Of a stretch of DNA of 7,138 nucleotides, positions 1-6,325 are shown in pieces (positions within the stretch are counted from its first letter, which is position 1; each line of letters begins with the position of its first letter). The position numbers were made by a program, and so were the translations under genes. Under the pieces are notes generated by a model. That model did not search any database, was not told the origin of the DNA, and was given only the letters and a program-made list of their open reading frames with translations. The DNA is from Candidatus Krumholzibacteriia bacterium (GTDB lineage Bacteria > Krumholzibacteriota > Krumholzibacteriia > LZORAL124-64-63), in NCBI GenBank assembly GCA_029935695.1, contig JAOZJV010000181.1, positions 1 to 7,138 of the forward strand. The letters run 5' to 3'.

Positions 1-1
1 T

Positions 2-2332
2 CCTGAAGATCCGGGTGTGGCAGATTTCCTGACCGCCGGCCCCGCAGGTGAAGCCCAGATGGTGTTGAGTTTGCCAGGGATTGATCAGGTTCTGGTGTTG
101 CGGCAAACAGAGGGCTTGTGGGCTATCAATCAAACCCTCAACACCGGGGACGAACCATTGTTCCTGACGGCTGTTGATCTTGATGGTGACCAGGTACTCG
201 AGTTTGTTTCTGCCGACCGGGGTGAACTCTCCGGAACCCTCGGAATTTTTGGACAGCAAACAGATGGCACCTATGCTCTGGAAAGTCATGCGCAGCTCCC
301 CGGGAAGGTGCACCAAATTTTGTCGGGTGATCTGGATCTGGATGGTTTGCAGGAATTGGTTGTGTCCTATTCGGACCTTTCCCAGCTGGATTTACTGACT
401 GGAGAAACGGGAAATCTGGTGATTCATCACTCCCTCAACACCACTCTGCCTGCTGATTATTTTCAAATGGTTCTGCTGCCGGCGGGGAACTGGGGACTCG
501 TTTCTTCCGTTGAAGAGCGCGGAATGATGGATTTTTTCCTCCTCGAAGAAGAAAGCTGGGTCCACCAGGATTCATACTATGTGGGATGCCGGCCCCGCAG
601 TCTGGTCGTTGGAGATTTCAATGGCGACGACATCAACGAGGTCGCCTGCCTGGGTTATTCCGAACGTGTTTTGAGCATTCTGCTGGGCAATACCATGCCT
701 GGTTTCTGGGGGTATCCGGCGGTGCCTCTGTCAAACAATCCCGGTCCGGCCATCATGTCCGATTTTGACGGGGATGGCTTCACAGACCTGGTCGTTGGTT
801 CTTTGGTTCCCAAGAGTTTGAGTTTGTATCCGCGCGAACCTGAAGGCGGGCTGTCCCGAACACCGATTCTTCAGGAGGTTGGTTTTTATCCACTTTCTCT
901 GGCGGCGGGTGATTTCCTCGGTGATGCGGCCAACGAATTGGTGGTCCTGGATTCTGGTGCCAACAGCCTGATTTTCCTGACCTATGCCGGAGATGATGGA
1001 TTTGTCACCCATGCAGAGGTTCCTTTTTCTTCGGGACTATCCCAGTTGAGGGTGGCCGACATCGACCATGACGGACACCTGGATTTGTATCTGGCCCAAT
1101 CCAGTCGCCAGCAGGTGGATGTTTTGTTTGGCCTCGGCGAAGGTGTTTTTGCGCCAGTTGTAACCTTGGATCTTCCTCTCGGGGCCTTCGATGTGACGGC
1201 GGTTGATTTGAACAATGATTCCCTTCTGGAACTGGTGGTCTCAGATGGGCAATCCCGAGTCTGGACCATGATCAATGTGGGAGGGCGTTCGTTTGGCAGC
1301 CCAGTGCACACTCAGGCCAACGCCGGAGCCCGGTATCTTGAGGCGGCAGATCTTGATGGTGATGCCGATCTGGATATTGTGGTGGGAAATTCCGACAGCG
1401 AAACCATCACGATTCTGGAAAACCAGGGCGATGGCACCCTGAACAGACGCATCGGCAGTCTCAGTCTGATGGGTCAGCCCACCAGTGTTGATTGCCAGGA
1501 CATGAATAATGATGGAATTCCCGATGTTGTGATCAGTTTGGCCAACAATCATGGCCTGCAGGTTTTACTGGCCAGCGGCACCTGGGAATATCCTTTCATC
1601 AGGCTCTTTGAAACCAGTGGTGACGTGGTCAACACCCTTGTGGAAGATTTCAATCAGGATGACCGGCCGGATATACTGAATCTGGACAATGACCTTTTAC
1701 TTGGATTGATCATGTTCAACACCCAGCGGGTTCTGGTGTCTGTTGATCCGACAGCCTTGACCATCCAGTGCAGCAGCCAGGAATTCAGGGTGCGCATTCT
1801 GCCTGATCGGCAAGGCCCCTGGGAGCTTTCTCTGGGTAAACCTGGGCAGTGGCAGCAGCTGGCAGCCAATGGCCACAGCCAGGTGGGAAATCTGGATTTT
1901 GATGGCCGCGCATGGACCCTGAATTTTGATCCGGCCGAAGCGGGTTTCCCTGATGCCACCATGCAGCTGCGGCTCACCATTGGGCTGTCAGGCCAGGAAG
2001 AAATTCTGACCCTGGCTCTGCCTGAAAATTGTCTTACTGCAACAGAGAGTCTGCCTCCTCTTCGCTGGCGTGATTTGCCTTGGCCCAATCCTTTCAACCC
2101 CCGGATCCACGGGCGGATTCAGTTGGATGCTGCCTCGGAAGTGGACGCGGCGGTGTTTGATCTGGCGGGGCGCCGGGTGGCCACTTTGCTGCAGGGAAAT
2201 CTTTCGGCGGGAGTGCATGATCTGACCTGGGACGGGCAGCGGCAGGGCAGGCCCGCATCCGCGGGGCTTTATCTGTTGCGCATCAGCTCGAACAACTCTT
2301 TCCTCTCCAGGAAAATTGTTCTTTTGAAATGA
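2..2332 (+). CDS. Secreted FG-GAP/VCBS beta-propeller protein with C-terminal sorting domain (5' end outside window)
   Basis: The frame is open to the window edge with no stop before the first GTG at 17, so the true start, and probably a signal peptide, lie upstream. Residues are counted from that GTG (771 aa). Ten Ca-binding-type loops of the form DxDxDGxxD begin at residues 54, 105, 200, 249, 299, 348, 397, 445, 495 and 544, each followed by a hydrophobic strand such as 'LDIVVG'. This is typical of FG-GAP/VCBS repeats that fold as propeller blades. Residues about 575-672 form a beta-rich stretch I do not recognise. Residues about 689-771 are a FlgD-Ig-like sorting domain: PNPFNP, then 'VFDLAGRRVATL', 'WDGQ', 'AGLYLLRI', and a basic 'SRKIVLLK' end. 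In FCB bacteria such tails direct export by type IX secretion or surface attachment. The protein is probably cell-surface or extracellular; its ligand or catalytic role is not visible. Family call is firm, function is not. Confidence 0.88.
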   Translation, partial: PEDPGVADFLTAGPAGEAQMVLSLPGIDQVLVLRQTEGLWAINQTLNTGDEPLFLTAVDLDGDQVLEFVSADRGELSGTLGIFGQQTDGTYALESHAQLPGKVHQILSGDLDLDGLQELVVSYSDLSQLDLLTGETGNLVIHHSLNTTLPADYFQMVLLPAGNWGLVSSVEERGMMDFFLLEEESWVHQDSYYVGCRPRSLVVGDFNGDDINEVACLGYSERVLSILLGNTMPGFWGYPAVPLSNNPGPAIMSDFDGDGFTDLVVGSLVPKSLSLYPREPEGGLSRTPILQEVGFYPLSLAAGDFLGDAANELVVLDSGANSLIFLTYAGDDGFVTHAEVPFSSGLSQLRVADIDHDGHLDLYLAQSSRQQVDVLFGLGEGVFAPVVTLDLPLGAFDVTAVDLNNDSLLELVVSDGQSRVWTMINVGGRSFGSPVHTQANAGARYLEAADLDGDADLDIVVGNSDSETITILENQGDGTLNRRIGSLSLMGQPTSVDCQDMNNDGIPDVVISLANNHGLQVLLASGTWEYPFIRLFETSGDVVNTLVEDFNQDDRPDILNLDNDLLLGLIMFNTQRVLVSVDPTALTIQCSSQEFRVRILPDRQGPWELSLGKPGQWQQLAANGHSQVGNLDFDGRAWTLNFDPAEAGFPDATMQLRLTIGLSGQEEILTLALPENCLTATESLPPLRWRDLPWPNPFNPRIHGRIQLDAASEVDAAVFDLAGRRVATLLQGNLSAGVHDLTWDGQRQGRPASAGLYLLRISSNNSFLSRKIVLLK

Positions 2333-2334
2333 TG

Positions 2335-3267
2335 CTAGGCTGGCGGGCCCAGGTGGCGAACTTCCTGAACCAACTTGACCTGGAATTTATCCCAGACCGC
2401 ATCTTTCATGCGCCGGGCCAGCTTTTGCACTTGTCGGCTTGAGGCCTGGCCGGTGTTGACAATCATGTTGGCGTGGCCTTCAAAAACCCTGGCATCACCT
2501 TCGTGCATGGTCTTGCTGCCGGCTTTTTCCAGGAGTGCTCCGGCCGCGGTTCGTCTTTGGCCGGGGGCTGATGGAGGCAGGTTCCGGAACCAGCTGCCGG
2601 CGCTGGGCAGGTTGTGAGGGTGTTTGCTGTGACGGTCAGCAATTTTTTCTTCCCGAATGGCCTGGGCAGCTTCAATACCACCGGAGCTCAGCTGCAGGGT
2701 TGCCTGCAGGAGGATCTCCCCACTTTCCCGCAGGGATGTCGCTCGGTATCGAAAGCCAAAACCTTCAGGACCGCGCCGCTTGATGGTTCCATCAGGGGCC
2801 AGGGTGATGGCTTCCAGCATGAATTCCCCAATTTCGTGTCCATAACAGCCAGCATTGCCCATGATGGCACCACCGAGGGTGCCGGGAATTCCCGATGCAA
2901 ACTCCAAACCACTGAGGCCGGAGGCCAGGCTGCGGCTGATGACCTCGTCAAAATCCAAGCCAGCACCCACAACCAGAGTATTGCCCCTGGGGATAAAATC
3001 CCGGGTGGCCACATGCATCACCAGGCCGGGAAAACCCTCATCTGAGGCTAAAATATTGGATCCGCCGCCGAGGACAAAAAACGGCAGATTATTTTTAAAG
3101 GCAATTTCCTGGAACCGCTGGGCGTGTTCCGTGTTTTGAACTTCACACAAGAGAGCCGCCGGACCTCCGATTTGCAGGGTGGTTCGCTGCTTCAGGGATT
3201 GCTCCTGCAGGACAAGTGTTTTCAGTTCATCCGGCAGGCCGGACAGTATTTTTATGGTGTCGATCAA
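2335..3267 (-). CDS. murB: UDP-N-acetylenolpyruvoylglucosamine reductase MurB
   Basis: MurB is the cytoplasmic FAD enzyme that reduces UDP-GlcNAc-enolpyruvate to UDP-MurNAc with NADPH, the second committed step of peptidoglycan synthesis. Counting from the TTG at 3267 (310 aa), the family signatures occur in order: 'TTLQIGGPA' near 29-37 and 'LGGGSN' at 66-71 for FAD binding; 'SGIPGTLGGAIMGNAGCYG' at 125-143; 'YRATS' at 174-178; 'PSAGSWFRN' at 221-229, whose Ser225 is the expected proton donor; 'LLEKAG' near 245; 'GHANMIVN' at 264-271; and 'EVRHLG' near the C-terminus. The frame stays open up to TTG 3405, with ATGs at 3330 and 3297. I prefer TTG 3267 because GGAGG lies 5 bases upstream and it leaves about 30 residues before IGG, normal for MurB, whereas the upstream starts lack a good ribosome site. 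Family certain; start moderately sure. Convergent with the propeller gene and divergent from the tonB-like gene. Confidence 0.95.
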   Translation of the reverse strand: MIDTIKILSGLPDELKTLVLQEQSLKQRTTLQIGGPAALLCEVQNTEHAQRFQEIAFKNNLPFFVLGGGSNILASDEGFPGLVMHVATRDFIPRGNTLVVGAGLDFDEVISRSLASGLSGLEFASGIPGTLGGAIMGNAGCYGHEIGEFMLEAITLAPDGTIKRRGPEGFGFRYRATSLRESGEILLQATLQLSSGGIEAAQAIREEKIADRHSKHPHNLPSAGSWFRNLPPSAPGQRRTAAGALLEKAGSKTMHEGDARVFEGHANMIVNTGQASSRQVQKLARRMKDAVWDKFQVKLVQEVRHLGPPA

Positions 3268-3272
3268 ACGAG

Positions 3273-3277
3273 CCTCC
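3273..3277 (-). promoter_or_regulatory. Shine-Dalgarno site for murB TTG start
   Basis: On the minus strand GGAGG sits 5 bases before the TTG at 3267-3265. It is the only strong ribosome-binding match in front of any candidate murB start (TTG 3405, ATG 3330, ATG 3297, TTG 3267), and so decides the preferred start. Confidence 0.55.
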
Positions 3278-3292
3278 CGGTTGCATTGGAAA

Positions 3293-3306
3293 CCCATTAA
3301 AATGGG
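3293..3306. repeat. Perfect inverted repeat CCCATT-AA-AATGGG in the murB leader
   Basis: Two 6-base arms flank a 2-base centre. If murB starts at TTG 3267, this lies in the 5' leader about 25 bases before the start codon. The short centre fits a protein-binding operator better than an RNA hairpin. If murB starts further upstream it would be coding sequence and the symmetry may be chance. Confidence 0.35.
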
Positions 3307-3328
3307 ATCTTGTGAATCCGTCAAGATC
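3306..3328. repeat. Inverted repeat GATCTTG-N9-CAAGATC in the murB leader
   Basis: Seven-base perfect arms at 3306-3312 and 3322-3328 are separated by 9 bases. The repeat directly abuts the palindrome at 3293-3306. No T-run follows in a way that would make a rho-independent terminator. A further AAGAT/ATCTT pair (3323-3327 with 3333-3337) could form an alternative stem. A regulatory role is inference only. Confidence 0.35.
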
Positions 3329-3346
3329 ATGAATCTTTCATGGCAG

Positions 3347-3375
3347 TTGGCATTTGGGCCCAAGTCAGGTAGATT
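3347..3375 (+). promoter_or_regulatory. Candidate sigma-70-type promoter for the tonB-like operon
   Basis: TTGGCA at 3347-3352 (5 of 6 to the -35 consensus) is followed by a 17-base spacer and TAGATT at 3370-3375 (4 of 6 to the -10 consensus). Transcription would begin near 3382, leaving a leader of about 90 bases before the GTG at 3474. This is a consensus match only, and promoter rules in this lineage may differ. Confidence 0.3.
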
Positions 3376-3396
3376 TGATCTTCCGGAATCTTCCTG

Positions 3397-3402
3397 ATTA
3401 TA
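3397..3402 (-). promoter_or_regulatory. Candidate -10 box (TATAAT) for murB
   Basis: The minus strand reads a perfect TATAAT here, but no convincing -35 hexamer is found 16-19 bases upstream. Transcription would start near 3390, giving a leader of about 120 bases to TTG 3267 that carries the two inverted repeats. It overlaps the furthest-upstream murB start (TTG 3405), which argues against that start being used. Confidence 0.25.
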
Positions 3403-3473
3403 CAAAGTGATCTGGTTAATACCATTGGGAGCCTTCTCATCAAGGCTTGGGGTAACGAATTGTTCAGGGAAAA

Positions 3474-4496
3474 GTGAACGAAAATAGAATCATTTGGATT
3501 TCCACAATATTGTCCCTGCTGCTGCACCTGGTGCTGGCGGGGATTATTTGGCATACTCCCCCAATGAGCATTGATACGAGTCTGGCCCAGGCCAACGAAA
3601 TTGAGATGATCATTCTTTCCGAAGACGACCCGCAGCTTTCCGAGCGATTCGTATTGATGCCGGAACGGGCTGCCAACAACCAGCAGCCTGATCAAGGGGG
3701 AGACCCCATTGCCGCTTCCCTGTTCAACAGTCGGGCCGCGGATGAGCTTTCAGGGGGCAACGAGACAACTCCCTCGGCTCAGGAAGAGTCTGACATCCAG
3801 CAGATGGAAATCCGCAAGGACAACCCCAGCGCATCTGAAGGTGTGGCTGTGGAAAACCAGCCAGCTCCCATGGCGCCCAAACAGCCCACCGGTGCCGCCA
3901 GTGGAGCAGAAACTGGCGAAGGTGAAGACAAGTCCGGGGAAAACCAGGATGTGATGGGACAGTGGGCTCTGCCCAATGAGGAACTCGAATCCGGGGCCGA
4001 AAGCGAAGATAACAAAGAAGAAACTGAAGAAGAATCTTCCCAGTTGAAAGACTGGTGGGGAGCCGATTCACCCACCCTCCTGAAAGATGGGGCGGAGGGC
4101 CCGGCCGGTGACCGGGGCTTTGATTTCAACCAAAAAGAATCGGGTACTCAAGGGGCTGGTGTTGCCTATGTGGGCAACTACAGCATGAATACCTACGAAT
4201 GGGCTTTCGGGCCCTGGATGAAGAAATGGGTGAACCAACTTCATCGGCACTGGAAGGCGCCTTACGCCTACAGCCGTTTGGGAATGATTCACGGCAAGAC
4301 CCTTATCAGAATGGTCATCAAAAAAAATGGGGTCGTGGAATCTTTCGAGATTTTGGACACTGATGGACATGAATCTCTGCATGAGGCCTCTGAAGCGGCA
4401 TTGAAGGCTTTTGCGCCCTATGCCCCTTTGCCTTCGGACTTCCCCGAAGAGTACCTTGTGCTGACCATGGAGCTGCGTTACCCTGCCCTGCGGTAA
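3474..4496 (+). CDS. TonB-like energy transducer with acidic spacer
   Basis: This 340-aa protein has TonB/TolA-type architecture. Residues 7-26 are a single N-terminal membrane segment ('STILSLLLHLVLAGIIW') that carries Ser14-x3-His18, the SxxxH pattern by which TonB contacts ExbB/ExbD. A long low-complexity spacer (about 50-225) is rich in Glu, Asp, Gly, Ser and Gln rather than the usual Pro/Lys. The TonB C-terminal domain is at about 255-340: 'HWKAP', 'GKTLIRMVIKKNGVVESFEILDTDG' (as two adjoining strands), 'ALKAFAPYAPLP', then 'LVLTMELRYP'. It should sit in the inner membrane, span the periplasm and pass ExbB/ExbD-derived force to an outer-membrane partner. The start is a GTG preceded by AGGGA (3466-3470) with a short 3-base gap; no other start keeps the membrane segment. 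First gene of the run with exbB and exbD, 43 bases before exbB. A TolA-like role is possible; no tolB or pal is seen nearby. Confidence 0.85.
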   Translation: MNENRIIWISTILSLLLHLVLAGIIWHTPPMSIDTSLAQANEIEMIILSEDDPQLSERFVLMPERAANNQQPDQGGDPIAASLFNSRAADELSGGNETTPSAQEESDIQQMEIRKDNPSASEGVAVENQPAPMAPKQPTGAASGAETGEGEDKSGENQDVMGQWALPNEELESGAESEDNKEETEEESSQLKDWWGADSPTLLKDGAEGPAGDRGFDFNQKESGTQGAGVAYVGNYSMNTYEWAFGPWMKKWVNQLHRHWKAPYAYSRLGMIHGKTLIRMVIKKNGVVESFEILDTDGHESLHEASEAALKAFAPYAPLPSDFPEEYLVLTMELRYPALR

Positions 4497-4522
4497 AATG
4501 CCCGGGGCCAACTGGAACCTTT

Positions 4523-4528
4523 AAAGGA
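4523..4528 (+). promoter_or_regulatory. Shine-Dalgarno site for exbB
   Basis: AAAGGA lies 11 bases before the ATG at 4540, in the 43-base gap after the tonB-like stop. This gap holds no convincing terminator, consistent with read-through from the tonB-like gene. Confidence 0.45.
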
Positions 4529-4539
4529 CTGAATACAAC

Positions 4540-5166
4540 ATGTGGGAAATGATACTATCGGGACGTTATATGATGATTCCCATCGGCCTGGCCTCTCTGG
4601 TCGGGTTGACGGTAATTATTGAGCGGTTTCTGGTGCTCCGGAAAAGTCGCATTATTTTTCCCGAGATTTCCGGGGCCGTCAACAGCATGGGGGCCAGCGA
4701 TGACCTGTCTGTGCTGCGCTCCATTTGTGAGCGGCACCCAGGGGCTTTTGCCAACGTTGTTCTGGCCGGACTGAACCATGCAGACAACGACTGGATCATC
4801 ATCCGGGATGTGCTTCAGGAAGCCGGCCGCCAGGAGGCCACCCGCCTGACCCGCCGTCTGGGGATTCTGGAAACCGTGGCAGCGGTTTCTCCATTGCTGG
4901 GACTGCTGGGAACTGTGTTGGGCATGATTCGGGTTTTTGCCACCATCTCCAGTGCCGGTCTGGGCAGTCCTGAAGTGTTGTCCACTGGTATCAGTGAGGC
5001 CATGATTACCACTGCCGCAGGGCTGATAATCGGTATTCCCGCTCTGGTGGCTTACAATTGGCTGAATGGCCGGGCCGACCGAATTATTTTTGATCTGGAA
5101 TTCAATTCCACCAAGGTATTGGACACTTTGCGCCAGCGGCAGCAGCGAAGCGGTGTTTCCCAATGA
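4540..5166 (+). CDS. exbB: ExbB/TolQ/MotA-family proton channel subunit
   Basis: This 208-aa inner-membrane protein has the MotA/TolQ/ExbB layout. Membrane segment 1 covers about residues 10-33, followed by a cytoplasmic stretch with 'ICERHPGAFANVVLAGL'. Helices 2 and 3 are at about 108-133 ('ETVAAVSPLLGLLGTVLGMI') and 151-175 ('ISEAMITTAAGLIIGIPALV'). The 'SPLLGLLGTVLGMI' and 'GISEAMITTAAGL' motifs are the family hallmarks, with pore-lining Thr125 and Thr157/158 expected to face the ExbD helix. It would form the pentameric channel that uses the proton gradient to drive the TonB-like protein encoded just upstream. The ATG has an AAAGGA site 11 bases upstream. Its stop overlaps the exbD start by 4 bases (ATGA). 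TolQ is the alternative name; the ExbB call rests on the adjacent TonB-type gene. Confidence 0.92.
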   Translation: MWEMILSGRYMMIPIGLASLVGLTVIIERFLVLRKSRIIFPEISGAVNSMGASDDLSVLRSICERHPGAFANVVLAGLNHADNDWIIIRDVLQEAGRQEATRLTRRLGILETVAAVSPLLGLLGTVLGMIRVFATISSAGLGSPEVLSTGISEAMITTAAGLIIGIPALVAYNWLNGRADRIIFDLEFNSTKVLDTLRQRQQRSGVSQ

Positions 5167-5573
5167 ATTTTCGCCCGCCCAAAAAAGGTCATGGCCTGAT
5201 CCTGAATTTGACATCTTTGATCGATGTCATGTTCCTGCTGTTGATTTTTTTCATGGTGACATCCACTTTTCGGAATCAGCCGGCGATCACCCTGGTTCTT
5301 CCCCGGTCGGCGACAGCTGCGGAAACCGTGGACACCCCGGTGATTCTTTTCCTCACCGCTGATGGTGAGGTTTACCTGAATGATGCCCGGGTGCCGGCCA
5401 ACGAACTGTCTTTGCGGCTGGAAGAATTGCACACGTCCTCAAAGGACAATCGCATGGTTTTGCGTGCAGATGAGAGCGCCTCTCATGGTGATGTTGTAGG
5501 CCTGATCGATACTATCAAACAAAGCGGTTTTACCCGCATCAGCCTGTCTGCCCGCCTGGCGGCCGGTCAGTGA
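5163..5573 (+). CDS. exbD: ExbD/TolR-family proton channel subunit
   Basis: This 136-aa protein has a short cytoplasmic N-terminus and one membrane helix at about residues 12-33 ('LNLTSLIDVMFLLLIFFMVT'). Asp21 is placed where ExbD/TolR carry their essential proton-carrying aspartate. The periplasmic domain has the usual ExbD pattern: 'ITLVLPRS', 'VILFLTADGEVYLND', 'LSLRLEEL', 'NRMVLRADESASHGDVVGLIDTIKQSG' (in two adjoining pieces) and 'RISLSA'. Length is normal for the family. Its ATG overlaps the exbB stop as ATGA, and its own TGA shares one base with the next gene's ATG (TGATG), so translation is probably coupled on both sides. It would pair with ExbB to energise the TonB-like protein. Confidence 0.93.
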   Translation: MNFRPPKKGHGLILNLTSLIDVMFLLLIFFMVTSTFRNQPAITLVLPRSATAAETVDTPVILFLTADGEVYLNDARVPANELSLRLEELHTSSKDNRMVLRADESASHGDVVGLIDTIKQSGFTRISLSARLAAGQ

Positions 5574-6325
5574 TGCCGAAGGAGCTTCCATTGCTCGGAA
5601 CCTGGTTGTTGAAACATTCTGTTCTTTCTGAATCCGTGCCGTTCAAATGGTCTTTTCTGGGCTGCATGGTTTGCTTGATGTCTCTGGCGGGTGCCTGGAT
5701 GCTGTCCGGCTGCACCAGCGATCTGCCCAGCGATGTGGGCACCGGATTGGTCGATGCCGAAATCGACGTGGTGCTTGAACCGCTCATCCTTGATGATGTC
5801 GAAATTTACAAGGATAAAAACGTCAGTGAAGCCGACCGCCTGGTGCATGAGCAGGAGGTTCTGTACCTGGGCACTCAACAGGGAAACAGCTCCTCCATTT
5901 TGTTGAATTACGACTTTGGCAATATTTATTCTCTCGCTTTTCCCGAGTCTGTCTGGACGGCTGAAAACATCACATCCGTGAAGTTGCGTCTTTTGATGCT
6001 GGAGTATTACGGGCACCTGAGACCGGGAGAAGGGGACACTGGCCCGGACAAGGTCCTGGCGAAGTATTATGATGTCCACGAGCTGGACAATGAGTTTTAT
6101 CCGGCGGGATATCCTGGTCCGGTGCCGCCTCATGGAGATGTGAACCTTAACATCGATTACCAGCTTGATGATTCTGAATACCTGGAAATTACTTTGTCGG
6201 AACCCTTCTTCATGTCCTGGGTGGATCACCCAGGGACTTGTGGTTTCCGAGGGGGACGGTTCCGTGCAGGGGTTCACCGGTTTTGCCTCCCGGGAAATGC
6301 TGCACCCCGCATCTTCCCTCATTGA
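5573..6325 (+). CDS. Lipoprotein, N-terminal part of a frameshifted gene (DNRLRE-like)
   Basis: This frame encodes a lipoprotein precursor. A hydrophobic signal segment ends in the lipobox 'LSGC', with Cys47 from the ATG at 5573 as the predicted lipidated residue. The signal is long from that start; a GTG at 5636 would give a normal 26-residue signal (MPFKWSF...) but has no visible ribosome site, whereas ATG 5573 overlaps the exbD stop (TGATG). The mature part 'SDLPSDVGTGLVDAEIDVVLEPL' and the later 'ENITSVKLRLLMLEYYG' resemble extracellular beta-sandwich (DNRLRE-like or DUF4270-like) lipoproteins, a weak resemblance by eye. Coding character is lost after 'FFMSWVDHPG' at about 6232; the last 30 residues (Arg/Gly/Cys-rich) look out of frame. 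The continuation lies in the +1 frame from 6234, so this and the following entry are one gene of about 467 codons (5573-6977). Confidence 0.75.
   Translation: MPKELPLLGTWLLKHSVLSESVPFKWSFLGCMVCLMSLAGAWMLSGCTSDLPSDVGTGLVDAEIDVVLEPLILDDVEIYKDKNVSEADRLVHEQEVLYLGTQQGNSSSILLNYDFGNIYSLAFPESVWTAENITSVKLRLLMLEYYGHLRPGEGDTGPDKVLAKYYDVHELDNEFYPAGYPGPVPPHGDVNLNIDYQLDDSEYLEITLSEPFFMSWVDHPGTCGFRGGRFRAGVHRFCLPGNAAPRIFPH

Noticed and set aside
1654..2097. 147-codon minus-strand frame inside the propeller gene
   Set aside because: Arg/Ser-rich shadow of a gene with clear repeats and a sorting tail on the plus strand; no ribosome site.
2081..2332. Flagellar hook-capping protein FlgD
   Set aside because: The tail resembles the FlgD Ig-like fold, but it is attached to a secreted propeller protein and no flagellar genes are nearby; this fold is widely used as a sorting domain in FCB bacteria.
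3327..3695. 122-codon minus-strand frame crossing the murB leader and the tonB-like start
   Set aside because: It would overlap the membrane segment of the tonB-like gene, shows no domain, and its 3' part runs through the control region in a different frame from murB.
4497..4539. Rho-independent terminator between the tonB-like gene and exbB
   Set aside because: CCCGGGGCC near 4500-4508 is GC-rich but has no adequate paired stem followed by a T-run; read-through is more likely.
4555..5214. 219-codon minus-strand frame opposite exbB
   Set aside because: Rich in Gln, Asn, His and Gly with no coherent domain, and fully covered by the well-supported exbB gene.
3474..5573. Tol-Pal system (tolA-tolQ-tolR)
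   Set aside because: Gene order differs from tolQ-tolR-tolA, no tolB or pal follows, and the C-terminal domain fits the TonB pattern; a TolA-like role is kept only as an alternative.
6225..6240. Programmed +1 ribosomal frameshift in the lipoprotein gene
   Set aside because: No in-frame stop, rare-codon slip site or upstream Shine-Dalgarno-like stimulator of known +1 systems is present; a one-base insertion or assembly error is simpler.
5567..6322. 251-codon open frame on the minus strand opposite the lipoprotein gene
   Set aside because: It mirrors the sense gene almost exactly, has no ribosome site or recognisable domain, and the sense strand has a lipobox and overlap-coupled start. It is a codon-bias shadow.
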